Assembly (NCBI RefSeq): GCF_900095695.1
Contig: NZ_FMIQ01000004.1
Span: 1-64,000 of the forward strand
Source: Hafnia alvei
GTDB taxonomy: Bacteria; Pseudomonadota; Gammaproteobacteria; Enterobacterales; Enterobacteriaceae
Direction: 5' to 3'
DNA length: 64,000 nt
Within the stretch, counting starts at the first letter, position 1, and the number at the start of each line of letters is the position of its first letter. A program made the translations under genes and the position numbers. Shown here piece by piece: positions 26,749 to 36,439 of the stretch. Below the pieces are notes generated by a model, which did not search any database, was not told the DNA's origin, and was given only the letters and a program-made list of their open reading frames with translations.

Positions 26749-26909
26749 CTAAACCTCAAGTGTTAATCGGCAGGTGTTGGTGATAAATAATGCTGGTCAC
26801 AACACGAAGTGAATGCGTTATAAACGTTATCGGCAAAGATGGAGAAAAATAGAGAGTGGGTAGGGAAAATACGCCTTTGAAGTTCACTGGAAACTGTAAA
26901 TCTAGCTCT

Positions 26910-27254
26910 TCAGTTAGCTACAATAACAAGTGATTGATCCATTGAGTTAACGAGCTGCTGCAGTAGCTGGATTTCATTCGCAGACCACCATCCCATCACG
27001 TTGCCGATTAACAAAGCATCTCGTAAATCATTGGTCGTTTTGACCTCAAATTTGTAGTCATGCCTGAGAGCCCAGTGACTATCAAAGACTGTGCATGTCA
27101 GGTTGGCTGGTAAATCATAGGCATGTGCGATGACGTAGCGCTGGTCGTGCTTTGCTTTTAAGTAAACTTGCTCATTAAATGAACAGAATTCAAACGGAAA
27201 ATGGATATCCGTGATCGAGCTTATTATATCTAGCGTGATATTAACTATTTGCAT
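26910..27254 (-). CDS. protein of unknown function next to tdc
   Basis: A 114-residue soluble protein read from the ATG at 27254 (MQIVNITLD); an in-frame TTG seven codons earlier is less likely. Composition is protein-like, with several aromatic residues (VFDSHWALRHDYKFEV, GNVMGWWSANEIQLLQQLV). I do not recognise it and see no membrane segment or HTH. It is divergent from tdcB across a 457-base AT-rich gap. Confidence 0.5.
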   Translation of the reverse strand: MQIVNITLDIISSITDIHFPFEFCSFNEQVYLKAKHDQRYVIAHAYDLPANLTCTVFDSHWALRHDYKFEVKTTNDLRDALLIGNVMGWWSANEIQLLQQLVNSMDQSLVIVAN

Positions 27255-27275
27255 TTTTGGATACCTAAAAACCAA

Positions 27276-27711
27276 GGCAGTTCTTTTATATTTATAGGCA
27301 CAGATATAAACAAAAGGGAACGATCTTGATCACAAATAAAATAAGCCATATTTGCTAAAAAAATGACATCTTTTGCTAATTAATATGCTGACTTATTTAT
27401 TAAGAGGTGGAAATTAAATCTTCATTTAAATAATTAACAATTAATCTACCTATTATCATCTTGATAATCGGGCGTCGAACTACGCATCTGCAACATTGAT
27501 AACAATCCATTAATATCACTTAAATTATCTTTGTAAGAATACAAAAATATTTTTTTCTTTAAATCTTCATATAATAATTAAAATGGAAATACTGTTCATA
27601 ATTTGTGAATCAGAAAATAAATAATGAATTAAATTATCGCGACGCCAATCACATTCAAATCGGAAATATTTCATCATACTGCAGGCGTCAAATAATCTGT
27701 GGGATGAGAAA
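27276..27711. promoter_or_regulatory. AT-rich upstream region of the tdc operon, no tdcA
   Basis: About 435 very AT-rich bases between the unknown gene and tdcB. No LysR-type gene or remnant could be found where tdcA normally sits. TTGATCACAAAT at 27328-27339 has one perfect CRP half-site (TCACA), the other half being weak. TGTGAATC at 27605 is a second candidate half. A/T tracts suggest intrinsically bent DNA, as known for IHF/H-NS-controlled tdc promoters. No exact promoter is assigned. Confidence 0.45.
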
Positions 27712-28704
27712 ATGAAGATATATAATAATCTACCTGTGACGCTTAACGACATAATTGAGGCCCAACAAAGGATAAAAGGTCACGTCTATAAAACTGGCAT
27801 GCCTAAGTCTAACTACCTCAGTGAACGTTGTAACGGCACCATCCATCTAAAATTTGAGAATATGCAACGCACCGGTTCTTTTAAAATTCGCGGTGCTTTT
27901 AATAAGTTAGCTTCATTATCCAGAGAAGAACGTGAGCAGGGCGTGATTGCCTGTTCCGCAGGTAACCACGCGCAGGGCGTTTCCCTGTCTTGCGCTATGC
28001 TGGGAATTGACAGCAAAGTTGTTATGCCTTGTACTGCACCGAGCTCTAAAGTTGCCGCAACGGCAGATTATTCTGCTGAGGTTATTCTTCACGGAAATAG
28101 CTTTAACGACACCATCTCAAAGGCTCATGAATTAATTGAGTTAGAAAATAGAATCTTTATTCCTCCTTACGACGACGCAAAAGTGATTGCAGGCCAAGGA
28201 ACTATCGGTTTAGAAATCCTTGAAGATCTTTATGACGTGGATAACGTTATTGTCCCTATCGGCGGTGGGGGATTAATTTCCGGTATCGCCATCGCGTTAA
28301 AATCAATTAACCCAACAATCAATATCATAGGTGTGCAAGCGGTCAACGTTCACGGAATGGCGAAATCTTTCCATGAAGGGCAATTTTTATCTCACCGCAC
28401 AACAGGTACAATTGCGGACGGTTGCGACGTGTCGACGCCAGGTAAGCTGACATATGAGATTGTCAAAGAGCTGGTAACCGACATTGTGGTAGTCACTGAA
28501 GAAGAAATTAAGCGCGGTATGATTGATCTTATCCAAAGAAACAAGATCGTGACTGAAGGTGCTGGCGCATTGGCATCTGCGGCCATATTAAGCGGTAAGC
28601 TCAAGGGCTATATCGAAAATAAAAAGACCGTTAGCCTTATTTCCGGTGGGAATATTGATTTATCCAGAATATCAGAGATAACGGGACTGAATCACGTTCA
28701 CTAA
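27712..28704 (+). CDS. tdcB: catabolic threonine/serine dehydratase TdcB
   Basis: A PLP enzyme of 330 residues which deaminates threonine to 2-oxobutyrate and serine to pyruvate under anaerobic conditions. Lys58 ([14 protein letters not shown]) binds [14 protein letters not shown] near residue 83 and the phosphate loop [10 protein letters not shown] near residue 180 complete the site. The ACT-like regulatory domain of biosynthetic IlvA is absent, as expected for the AMP-activated TdcB type. It opens the tdcBCDE operon. Confidence 0.94.
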   Translation: MKIYNNLPVTLNDIIEAQQRIKGHVYKTGMPKSNYLSERCNGTIHLKFENMQRTGSFKIRGAFNKLASLSREEREQGVIACSAGNHAQGVSLSCAMLGIDSKVVMPCTAPSSKVAATADYSAEVILHGNSFNDTISKAHELIELENRIFIPPYDDAKVIAGQGTIGLEILEDLYDVDNVIVPIGGGGLISGIAIALKSINPTINIIGVQAVNVHGMAKSFHEGQFLSHRTTGTIADGCDVSTPGKLTYEIVKELVTDIVVVTEEEIKRGMIDLIQRNKIVTEGAGALASAAILSGKLKGYIENKKTVSLISGGNIDLSRISEITGLNHVH

Positions 28705-28741
28705 TAATTATGCAAACACCCGACAGGGTATAGACCCTAGC

Positions 28742-28765
28742 TGAGGTTACAGTGATGTAGCCTCA
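28742..28765 (+). other. hairpin in the tdcB-tdcC gap
   Basis: TGAGGTTAC pairs with GTAGCCTCA (one G-T pair) around a six-base loop. It is followed by an A-run and not by T residues, so on this strand it cannot act as a classic terminator. A role in mRNA processing is likely. Confidence 0.5.
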
Positions 28766-28795
28766 AAAAAGGGCAAATCCGTGAGGAATTACAGT

Positions 28796-30121
28796 ATGAC
28801 GACAGACAGCGTTACCTATACGAATCAGGGAACTATGTGGCGGAAATCGGACACCACGTGGACTCTTGGATTATTTGGCACCGCCATCGGCGCAGGGGTT
28901 CTGTTCTTCCCTATCCGTGCAGGCTTTGGCGGTTTGATCCCTATCCTGATCATGCTTGTGTTGGCCTACCCAATTGCTTTCTTATGCCATCGCGCATTAG
29001 CGCGCCTGTGTCTGTCTGGTAGCAATATTACAGGCAACATTACTGACACGGTTGAAGAGCACTTTGGTAAAACAGGTGGGGTCATTATTACCTTCCTGTA
29101 CTTCTTCGCGATTTGCCCTCTGTTATGGATTTATGGTGTCACCATCACCAACACTTTCATGACATTCTGGGAAAACCAGCTGCAGTTAATGCCGTTGAAC
29201 CGTGGCCTGGTGGCGCTGGTTCTATTGATGGCAATGGCTTTCATCATCTTCTTCGGTAAGAATTTGATGGTGAAGGTCATGAGCTTCTTGGTATTCCCAT
29301 TCATCGCCAGCTTGGTTCTGATTTCCCTGTCTCTGATCCCTTACTGGAACGCGTCTGTATTCGAACAAGTTAGCACCAGCAGCATCTCTCTGCTTGGTCA
29401 CGACGGCATTCTGGTCAACGTATGGCTGGGTATCGCCATCATGGTGTTCTCCTTTAACTTCTCGCCTATCGTTTCCTCTTTCGTTGAATCTAAACGTGAA
29501 GAGTACGAGCCTGAATTTGGTAAGCAGTTCACCGAAGATCGCTGCTCTAAAATCATCTCTCGCGCGAGTATGCTGATGGTTGCCGTGGTGATGTTCTTTG
29601 CCTTCAGCTGCCTGTTCACGCTGTCTCCAGCGATGATGGCTGATGCTAAAGCGCAAAACATTCCGGTTCTTTCTTATCTGGCAAACCACTTCTCAACCAT
29701 GGCCGGTGGTAAGTCTACCTTCTCAACCGTGCTGGAATATGGTGCTTCACTGATTGCACTGGTCGCTATCTTCAAATCGTTCTTTGGTCACTATCTGGGA
29801 ACGCTGGAAGGGATGAATGGCCTGATTGTTAAGTTCGCTTGTAAAGGTGACAAGAAGAAGTATTCAACCGGCAAACTGAACCTGATCAGTATGTTCTTCA
29901 TCATGGGCTCTACTTGGGTAGTGGCTTATGTTAACCCGAACATTCTTGACCTGATTGAAGCCATGGGTGCGCCTATCATTGCCTCCCTGCTGTGTCTGCT
30001 GCCGATGTATGCGGTTCGCAAAGTGCCAGCGCTGGCGAAATATAAAGGCAAGCCAGAAAACTACTTTGTTACCATTGTTGGCCTGCTGACTATTCTGAAT
30101 ATTTTCTACAAACTTATTTAA
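28796..30121 (+). CDS. tdcC: threonine/serine:H+ symporter TdcC
   Basis: A 441-residue inner-membrane protein with 11 hydrophobic segments, of the hydroxy/aromatic amino acid permease family. [20 protein letters not shown] near the N-terminus is the family signature. It imports threonine and serine for TdcB. The ATG at 28796 follows GAGGAATTACA; an in-frame GTG at 28781 would overlap this ribosome site. The next gene is tdcD. Confidence 0.93.
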   Translation: MTTDSVTYTNQGTMWRKSDTTWTLGLFGTAIGAGVLFFPIRAGFGGLIPILIMLVLAYPIAFLCHRALARLCLSGSNITGNITDTVEEHFGKTGGVIITFLYFFAICPLLWIYGVTITNTFMTFWENQLQLMPLNRGLVALVLLMAMAFIIFFGKNLMVKVMSFLVFPFIASLVLISLSLIPYWNASVFEQVSTSSISLLGHDGILVNVWLGIAIMVFSFNFSPIVSSFVESKREEYEPEFGKQFTEDRCSKIISRASMLMVAVVMFFAFSCLFTLSPAMMADAKAQNIPVLSYLANHFSTMAGGKSTFSTVLEYGASLIALVAIFKSFFGHYLGTLEGMNGLIVKFACKGDKKKYSTGKLNLISMFFIMGSTWVVAYVNPNILDLIEAMGAPIIASLLCLLPMYAVRKVPALAKYKGKPENYFVTIVGLLTILNIFYKLI

Positions 30122-30139
30122 TCTAAATTTAAAAGAATA

Positions 30140-30170
30140 ACAGCTAACTCCTCTCTGGGGAGTTAGCTGT
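30140..30170 (+). other. hairpin in the tdcC-tdcD gap
   Basis: ACAGCTAACTCC pairs perfectly with GGAGTTAGCTGT around a seven-base loop, a very stable 12-base-pair stem. GAGGTATATCT, the ribosome site of tdcD, comes immediately afterwards. With no T-run it probably blocks 3'-5' decay or modulates tdcD translation. Confidence 0.6.
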
Positions 30171-30181
30171 GAGGTATATCT

Positions 30182-31390
30182 ATGTCTTCAAAATCTGTAG
30201 TGCTAGTTATTAATTGTGGATCTTCATCAATTAAATTCTCCGTTATGCAAGGAAATAACTGCGATGTGATGATGTCCGGCATTGTTGATAACGTCGGTAT
30301 TGAAAATACCTCAATGACCATTGATAAGACTATCAGTATTAATTTAAAAACCGGTAGTTATGAAGATGCATTGAACTCTATTGTTAGAGAATTAGAGAAA
30401 AGAAAACTCAGCGACTCTATTTCATGTGTAGGCCACCGTATTGCGCACGGTGGAGAAGCATTTAGCGATGCGACATTAATTAATGATGAAGTATTGAAAG
30501 AAATTACTAATGTTTCATCTCTGGCACCTTTACATAATTATGCCAATCTTGAGGGCATTATGGCTGCGCGCCATATATTCCCTGAATTACCGCATGTGGC
30601 CGTATTTGATACCGCGTTTCACCAGACCTTAAAACCTGAAGCCTATACCTATGCGCTTCCACAGCAATATTTCACACAATATGGCGTGAGAAGATATGGC
30701 TTCCACGGAACCTCTCATCGCTATGTCGCGCAGCAGGCGATTGAGCAATTAGGCTTAGATGAAAAGAACTCCGGGATTATTGTCGCTCACTTAGGTAACG
30801 GCGCATCCGTCTGTGCGGTACAAAATGGCCAAAGCGTTGATACGTCTATGGGTATGACTCCGCTGGAAGGCTTAGTGATGGGAACGCGTAGCGGTGACGT
30901 TGATTTTGGCGCACTGGCATATCTGGCGGATAAAACCGGCAAGACGTTAGAAGATTTAATGTTCATGGTGAACAAAGAGTCTGGCCTGTTAGGTATTTCT
31001 GGGCTTTCAAGCGATCTGCGCGTGTTGCAAAAAGCATATGAAGAAGGGCATGAAGGCGCACAGCTGGCGATCAATGTTTTCGTACACCGCTTAGCTCGCC
31101 ATATCGGTGGCCACGCTGCCTCGTTGAATAAGCTTGATGCCATTGTTTTCACCGGCGGGATTGGTGAGAACTCTGAGCTGATTCGCCAGTTAACCCTACA
31201 GCATCTTGCGGTATTCGGTCTTGAACTTGATGAAGCAAAAAATCACCTGCGTCGCACCGGAGAAGCTGAAGTGATTACGTCCCCGGCTTCTAAAGTTATC
31301 GCCGCGGTGATCCCAACCAATGAAGAGAAGATGATTGCGCTGGATGCTATTCGCGTGAGTTCTTCCGCAGAACATATTGTGTTCGCATAA
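30182..31390 (+). CDS. tdcD: propionate/acetate kinase TdcD
   Basis: TdcD makes ATP from propionyl phosphate (and acetyl phosphate) at the end of threonine breakdown. The 402-residue protein shows the acetate-kinase motifs in order: [11 protein letters not shown] near residue 11, [41 protein letters not shown] and FTGGIGENS. It is the usual length. A hairpin (31436-31457) separates it from tdcE. Confidence 0.94.
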   Translation: MSSKSVVLVINCGSSSIKFSVMQGNNCDVMMSGIVDNVGIENTSMTIDKTISINLKTGSYEDALNSIVRELEKRKLSDSISCVGHRIAHGGEAFSDATLINDEVLKEITNVSSLAPLHNYANLEGIMAARHIFPELPHVAVFDTAFHQTLKPEAYTYALPQQYFTQYGVRRYGFHGTSHRYVAQQAIEQLGLDEKNSGIIVAHLGNGASVCAVQNGQSVDTSMGMTPLEGLVMGTRSGDVDFGALAYLADKTGKTLEDLMFMVNKESGLLGISGLSSDLRVLQKAYEEGHEGAQLAINVFVHRLARHIGGHAASLNKLDAIVFTGGIGENSELIRQLTLQHLAVFGLELDEAKNHLRRTGEAEVITSPASKVIAAVIPTNEEKMIALDAIRVSSSAEHIVFA

Positions 31391-31435
31391 CGTAATTCAA
31401 ATTTTTCTAAATAAATACTGCCTAAATACTCTTTT

Positions 31436-31457
31436 CGCCCCTAATTAAATAGGGGCG
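31436..31457 (+). other. hairpin in the tdcD-tdcE gap
   Basis: CGCCCCTA pairs perfectly with TAGGGGCG around a six-base loop, 26 bases before the tdcE start. There is no T-run. It is the third such hairpin in this operon. Confidence 0.55.
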
Positions 31458-31483
31458 ATACCTATGTTACATGGAGCTTGATA

Positions 31484-33778
31484 ATGAATATCGATCTGGA
31501 CGTGACTGAGAATATATTTACCGAAGCTTGGCATGGTTTTGCAGGAACAGAATGGAAAGGTAGCATTAATGTAAGAGACTTTATTCAGAATAACTATACG
31601 CCTTATGAAGGTGATGAGTCTTTCCTTTCGACTGCAACCGAAGCAACCACCAAGCTGTGGGAAAAAGTAATGGAAGGCGTGCGGATTGAAAACTCCACTC
31701 ACGCTCCGGTCGATTTTGATAATGATATTGCGACAACCATTACTGCCCATGCGCCGGGATATATTCATCAAGATCTGGAAAAAATTGTTGGCTTACAAAC
31801 AGAAAAACCACTGAAGCGTGCGTTATTCCCGTTTGGCGGCATCAATATGATTGAGAGCTCGTTTGAAGCCTACAATCGCAAGCTGGATCCTAATTTTAAA
31901 TATCTTTTCACTGATATTCGTAAAACACACAACCAAGGCGTGTTTGACGTTTATTCACCTGAAATGATGCGCTGCCGTAAATCCGGTGTTTTAACCGGCT
32001 TGCCAGACGGCTATGGCCGTGGGCGTATCATCGGTGACTACCGCCGTGTGGCTCTGTATGGCATCCGTTATCTGATTCGTGAACGCGAATTGCAGTTTGC
32101 CGATCTGCAGGGCAAGCTGGAAAAAGGCATTCAGCTTGAGCAAGTGATTCGCCAGCGCGAAGAATTGGCCGAACAGCGCCGTGCGCTGAAACAGATTCAG
32201 GAAATGGCGGCGAAATACGGGTTTGATATTTCTCGTCCGGCACAGAACGCGCAAGAAGCTATCCAGTGGCTCTATTTTGGCTATTTGGCGGCGGTGAAAT
32301 CTCAGAACGGTGGCGCGATGTCGCTGGGCCGTACTTCGACGTTCTTAGACGTTTATATCGAACGCGATCTGAAAAATGGGGTGATCAATGAGCAGGAAGC
32401 ACAGCAGCTGATTGACCATTTCATTATGAAAATCCGCATGGTGCGTTTCTTACGTACGCCTGAGTTTGATACGTTATTCTCTGGTGACCCGATCTGGGCA
32501 ACCGAAGTTATCGGTGGGATGGGCTTAGACGGCAGAACGCTGGTCACCAAAAACTCCTACCGTTATCTGAATACGCTGGAAACCATGGGGCCATCACCAG
32601 AGCCTAACTTGACGATCCTGTGGTCTGAACGCTTGCCAAAATCTTTCAAAGCCTATGCTGCGAATCTGTCTATTGCGACCTCGTCGTTACAGTATGAAAA
32701 CGATGATTTAATGCGCCCTGATTTTGACAGTGACGACTATGCGATTGCCTGCTGTGTTAGCCCGATGGTGGTTGGCAAGCAGATGCAGTTCTTTGGTGCA
32801 CGCGCCAACTTGGCGAAAACGTTGCTGTATTGCATCAACGGCGGCGTGGATGAAAAGCTGAAAATTCAGGTTGGTCCGAAAGTGCCAGCCATGACAGATG
32901 AAGTCTTGGATTACGACAAAGTCATGGCGAGCCTGGATTCGTTTATGGATTGGTTGGCTGTTCAGTACATCACTGCGTTGAACGTTATCCACTACATGCA
33001 TGATAAATACAGCTATGAAGCTGCTCTCATGGCGCTGCATGATCGCGACGTGGTTCGCACCATGGCGTGTGGTATCGCTGGGCTATCGGTTGCCGCCGAC
33101 TCATTGGCTGCTATCAAGTATGCCAAAGTGCGCCCAATTCGTGATGAAAATGGGTTGGCTATCGACTTCGCTATCGACGGTGAATATCCGCAGTTCGGTA
33201 ACAACGACCAGCGTGTCGATGATATCGCCTGTGATTTGGTTGAGCGCTTCATGAAGAAGATCCAGAAGCTGCCAACCTACCGAGATGCTGAGCCAACACA
33301 GTCTATTCTGACCATTACCTCGAACGTGGTTTACGGGCAGAAAACTGGCAATACGCCGGACGGACGCCGCGCAGGCATGCCATTTGGCCCGGGTGCTAAC
33401 CCGATGCACGGCCGCGATCGTAAAGGTGCGGTCGCGTCGTTAACCTCGGTGGCTAAACTGCCGTTCAAGTATGCTAAAGATGGTATTTCCTATACCTTCT
33501 CTATCGTCCCAGGGGCGTTAGGTAAAGACGAATTTATTCGTAAAAACAACCTGGTTGGTCTGATTGATGGTTATTTCCACCATGAAGAAGACGTCGAAGG
33601 CGGGCAGCATCTAAACGTGAACGTTATGAACCGTGAAATGCTGCTGGATGCGATTGAAAACCCAGATAAATATCCGAGTTTAACTATCAGGGTATCAGGC
33701 TATGCAGTGCGTTTTAACGCGCTGACGCGTGAACAGCAGCAAGATGTGATCTCAAGGACGTTCACTAGCTCGCTGTAA
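31484..33778 (+). CDS. tdcE: 2-oxobutyrate/pyruvate formate-lyase TdcE
   Basis: TdcE splits 2-oxobutyrate to propionyl-CoA and formate, a glycyl-radical reaction for anaerobic growth. The 764-residue protein has the active-site cysteine pair Cys423-Cys424 ([14 protein letters not shown]) and the radical glycine Gly739 in [13 protein letters not shown]. The ATG at 31484 follows GGAG; a TTG two codons earlier is unlikely. The activating enzyme PflA is not in the window. tdcF and tdcG do not follow; the operon ends with a terminator. Confidence 0.94.
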   Translation: MNIDLDVTENIFTEAWHGFAGTEWKGSINVRDFIQNNYTPYEGDESFLSTATEATTKLWEKVMEGVRIENSTHAPVDFDNDIATTITAHAPGYIHQDLEKIVGLQTEKPLKRALFPFGGINMIESSFEAYNRKLDPNFKYLFTDIRKTHNQGVFDVYSPEMMRCRKSGVLTGLPDGYGRGRIIGDYRRVALYGIRYLIRERELQFADLQGKLEKGIQLEQVIRQREELAEQRRALKQIQEMAAKYGFDISRPAQNAQEAIQWLYFGYLAAVKSQNGGAMSLGRTSTFLDVYIERDLKNGVINEQEAQQLIDHFIMKIRMVRFLRTPEFDTLFSGDPIWATEVIGGMGLDGRTLVTKNSYRYLNTLETMGPSPEPNLTILWSERLPKSFKAYAANLSIATSSLQYENDDLMRPDFDSDDYAIACCVSPMVVGKQMQFFGARANLAKTLLYCINGGVDEKLKIQVGPKVPAMTDEVLDYDKVMASLDSFMDWLAVQYITALNVIHYMHDKYSYEAALMALHDRDVVRTMACGIAGLSVAADSLAAIKYAKVRPIRDENGLAIDFAIDGEYPQFGNNDQRVDDIACDLVERFMKKIQKLPTYRDAEPTQSILTITSNVVYGQKTGNTPDGRRAGMPFGPGANPMHGRDRKGAVASLTSVAKLPFKYAKDGISYTFSIVPGALGKDEFIRKNNLVGLIDGYFHHEEDVEGGQHLNVNVMNREMLLDAIENPDKYPSLTIRVSGYAVRFNALTREQQQDVISRTFTSSL

Positions 33779-33801
33779 CGCTGTCGAAAATCATCTTACG
33801 A

Positions 33802-33832
33802 AAAGCCCCGCATAAATTGCGGGGCTTTTTTA
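33802..33832 (+). terminator. rho-independent terminator after tdcE
   Basis: AAAGCCCCGC pairs with GCGGGGCTTT around a short AT-rich loop, followed by TTTTTTA. It ends the tdcBCDE operon. Confidence 0.88.
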
Positions 33833-33901
33833 TTGCAACAAGGTTCAGAACACAACGAGTTGTGTCGCTTAATACTGTTTCAATATGGTGAGGGGGAAAA
33901 G

Positions 33902-34663
33902 ATGGAAGACCTGATATTTAACTATAAACCTGATACTCAAATTCATTATCGATTCAAAAAATCAACATACGATTGCGAGCATCTATTAATTGTCATGTCA
34001 GGATTCAACTTGCCCGATCCGACTGTTTATGATTTTACGATGCTAGGGCATTGCCGCTCTTCCATATTATGGATTAAAGATGATTTTGATTCCTTGCCTG
34101 CATATTATTTATGTAAAAATATGAAGTTTGACATTGAGCAAGGTGTTAGTGCGCTGATTTCAGGCGTTATTAAGTTTGCTAAGCCAAAATATACGTCAAT
34201 ACTAGGCGCCTCGAAAGGTGGGTCTATGTCATTGTATTATGGGGTTAAACATAATATAAAAAATATTATAACCTGTGTGCCACAGTTTAGTATTGGGCGT
34301 TATGTTGCGGAGGGTGCTTGGCAGCATGTCGGACAAGCTATGATGGGGAATATCCATCCATTAAATATTAAAATACTCGACAACTATATTTCTAAACAAA
34401 TAAAAACAGATAAAGATACAAACAAAAATATTTACCTTTTTACGTCACCTCAGGACATCCAGTTCAATAGTGAGATAAAACCTCATTTAGATTTGCTCTC
34501 TAAATATAGAAATTTTAATCTTATTGAAAGTTCGTCATCTTATGTAACACAACACACTGAAGTGACGAGATATAATATTAATCTTATCCTATCGCTTATA
34601 TATCAGTTTGAAGACGGAATTTTCCCTTGCTGGGGCAACATAAAGAATGGTTCTCAGTGGTAA
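33902..34663 (+). CDS. putative alpha/beta-hydrolase, AT-rich gene
   Basis: A 253-residue protein starting at the ATG at 33902, preceded by GAGGGGGAAAAG. It shows an alpha/beta-hydrolase pattern: an early strand LLIVMSGFNLPDP with an oxyanion-type turn, the nucleophile elbow SILGASKGGSMSLYYG (Ser near residue 106) and a later strand NIYLFTSPQD that could hold the acid, with a possible catalytic His in the C-terminal part (TQHTEV). No signal peptide is seen. Similar folds occur in Asp2-like and capsule-associated proteins, but I cannot assign a family. Its codons are much richer in A+T than the neighbours, which suggests recent acquisition. Confidence 0.65.
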   Translation: MEDLIFNYKPDTQIHYRFKKSTYDCEHLLIVMSGFNLPDPTVYDFTMLGHCRSSILWIKDDFDSLPAYYLCKNMKFDIEQGVSALISGVIKFAKPKYTSILGASKGGSMSLYYGVKHNIKNIITCVPQFSIGRYVAEGAWQHVGQAMMGNIHPLNIKILDNYISKQIKTDKDTNKNIYLFTSPQDIQFNSEIKPHLDLLSKYRNFNLIESSSSYVTQHTEVTRYNINLILSLIYQFEDGIFPCWGNIKNGSQW

Positions 34664-34757
34664 TGGGTTAGTTCACAGTTCCACCCTAAACTGGTTCCAC
34701 CGTCAATTAGGTAAGGTTATTCTATTCATAAGTTTTCTACATGGAGAGGTCATAAAT

Positions 34758-35186
34758 ATGTATAAAAGCATTTTGGTGCCGGTAGATATTGAAGAGGATA
34801 TTCTGACTCAAAACGCCCTGCGTCACGTTGAGTATTTGGCAAAAATGTCAGACGCTGATGTGCATTTTTTGTATGTTTTGCCCGATGCACAGGCCTTCGT
34901 TACCGCATACTCTTTTGGTATCAAAGAGTTTGAAAACAAAGCGGTGACCTATGCTGAAGAAAGAATTAGGGAGATCATGCAGGGGGTAGATTTGCCTGCA
35001 GAACGTATGTCTTACACCATTCGTTTCGGCACACCACGGGATGAGGCACTGCAACAGGCTGATGAAATGGGGGCTGACCTCATCATTGTTGGCTCACACC
35101 GCCCAAGCGTAAAAACTTATCTGTTGGGCTCGAATGCGGCAGGCATTGTACGCCATGCCAAAGTGAATGTGATGGTGATCCGTTAA
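34758..35186 (+). CDS. uspF: universal stress protein, UspF type
   Basis: A 142-residue protein with a single Usp domain: ILVPVDIEED at the start and the ATP-binding GSHRPSVKTYLLGSNAAGIV followed by RHAKVNVMVIR. This C-terminal motif is very like that of E. coli UspF, which is linked to adhesion and stress survival. The ATG at 34758 follows GGAGAGGTCATAAAT. It stands alone between the AT-rich hydrolase gene and a convergent CYTH gene. Confidence 0.85.
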   Translation: MYKSILVPVDIEEDILTQNALRHVEYLAKMSDADVHFLYVLPDAQAFVTAYSFGIKEFENKAVTYAEERIREIMQGVDLPAERMSYTIRFGTPRDEALQQADEMGADLIIVGSHRPSVKTYLLGSNAAGIVRHAKVNVMVIR

Positions 35187-35196
35187 AACGCCTATG

Positions 35197-35228
35197 TTCT
35201 CATCCTCTCTTTAGTGGGAGGATGAGAA
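35197..35228. terminator. hairpin between convergent uspF and cyaB genes
   Basis: TTCTCATCCTC pairs with GAGGATGAGAA around a ten-base loop in the 48-base gap between the two convergent genes. Neither side has a strong T-run, so terminator function for either strand is likely but weak. Confidence 0.5.
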
Positions 35229-35234
35229 AACACA

Positions 35235-35789
35235 TCATGCCATCATTTCCCGATAACTGCGCTTTTCCCTATGTGAATCTTCCAGCCCTAACGCGAATGC
35301 TTGACGGCGTAAATCGCTGAGCAATTCTGGCACTGCCTGCTCATCATCGGTCATGATGGCGATTTCGGCAAAATAGCCCAGATTAGGAAGATGATCGAGG
35401 GTGATGTGGTAACGACCTAAAAAATAGATGCTGCGGTTTTTCTCCATGCGCAAACTGGGTTGAAAACCGAGTTTCTGCACCATGCTGGCCACTTTTTCGC
35501 AATCCTCAATATTAATTGCTTCGCATTCCGACGCGTCCGGCCCTTTAACGATCCATAGCTTAATACCAGACGGCTGCATTTCACGAATGCACATGCTAAT
35601 GCCGCTCTTTTCTAGCGTTGAGCCTGAGTGCTCAGACGCTGGGCGATCATAGTAGCAATCGATCTCTCGATTATTGAGGTGAAAAGGCTCAGCGCCTGCC
35701 AAAGTGATGCGCTCGAGAAAGGCATCGGGATCGCTGAGGTGAAATTTCAGTTCAGCCTCATACTTCCCCGCAAAATGTTCGCTCGTCAT
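35235..35789 (-). CDS. cyaB: class IV adenylate cyclase (CYTH domain)
   Basis: A 184-residue protein of the CYTH superfamily. The signature ExExK is in KYEAELKFHL at the N-terminus; further acidic and basic residues of the tunnel are in SMCIREM, KLWIVKGPD, ITLDHLPNLGYFAEIAI and SYREMM. Class IV adenylate cyclases of this type are known from Aeromonas and Yersinia. The enzyme would make cAMP next to the usual CyaA; the alternative is a thiamine-triphosphatase or triphosphate hydrolase activity. The length agrees with Yersinia class IV enzymes. Confidence 0.82.
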   Translation of the reverse strand: MTSEHFAGKYEAELKFHLSDPDAFLERITLAGAEPFHLNNREIDCYYDRPASEHSGSTLEKSGISMCIREMQPSGIKLWIVKGPDASECEAINIEDCEKVASMVQKLGFQPSLRMEKNRSIYFLGRYHITLDHLPNLGYFAEIAIMTDDEQAVPELLSDLRRQAFALGLEDSHREKRSYREMMA

Positions 35790-36255
35790 GGGATATCTTA
35801 TGTTGATAACACGATGTGCTGAAGGATAACACGGTAGCCAACTGCACTGCCGTTGGTGAGCGTTATTTGTGAAGTGCTTCTCTTATAAAATAAATAATTG
35901 AGGTGGCTGAATATCTATTATCGTAAAGATTTGTGGATGAACAATAGCGTTTGTTTTTTATGTAAATATAACCGTTGGATAGGTTATAAATAAATATCAC
36001 TATAAGGTAAAAAAATAAAATTGTTGTGCATAACATTTCTCTAAATGTGCCTTTTGGTAGTCATTTTTTTATTTATGTTATTGATTTTATTTTATTTATT
36101 AATTTTATTTTGTATTTACTTACTGGCTTTACAACGCGGATAATTAAGGGCAATACTAATTCCAAGGAAAGAGCGGGTAAAACCCTAATGCGTTATATAA
36201 GGTTTAACAATAACACTCATTCTATTTTGTATGGCGGTTTAGTGCTCTGAGAATA
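35790..36255. other. AT-rich intergenic stretch, no secure gene
   Basis: Around 465 bases between cyaB and the palindromic repeat. The sequence is highly AT-rich. A hydrophobic frame of 74 codons (36026-36250) has low-complexity Phe/Ile/Leu content, no ribosome site, and is probably chance. Promoter elements for cyaB on the minus strand must lie here, but no clear pair was identified. Confidence 0.4.
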
Positions 36256-36382
<127 letters not shown>

Positions 36383-36439
36383 GATAAATATCCTCAGCGC
36401 GACTAAACGTTATGTTTATTTATCTGTAAGGATAAACAC

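Noticed and set aside
36026-36250. 74-codon hydrophobic frame before adiA
   Set aside because: Very AT-rich, dominated by Phe, Ile and Leu, no ribosome site, and the end runs to the palindromic repeat. Most likely chance.
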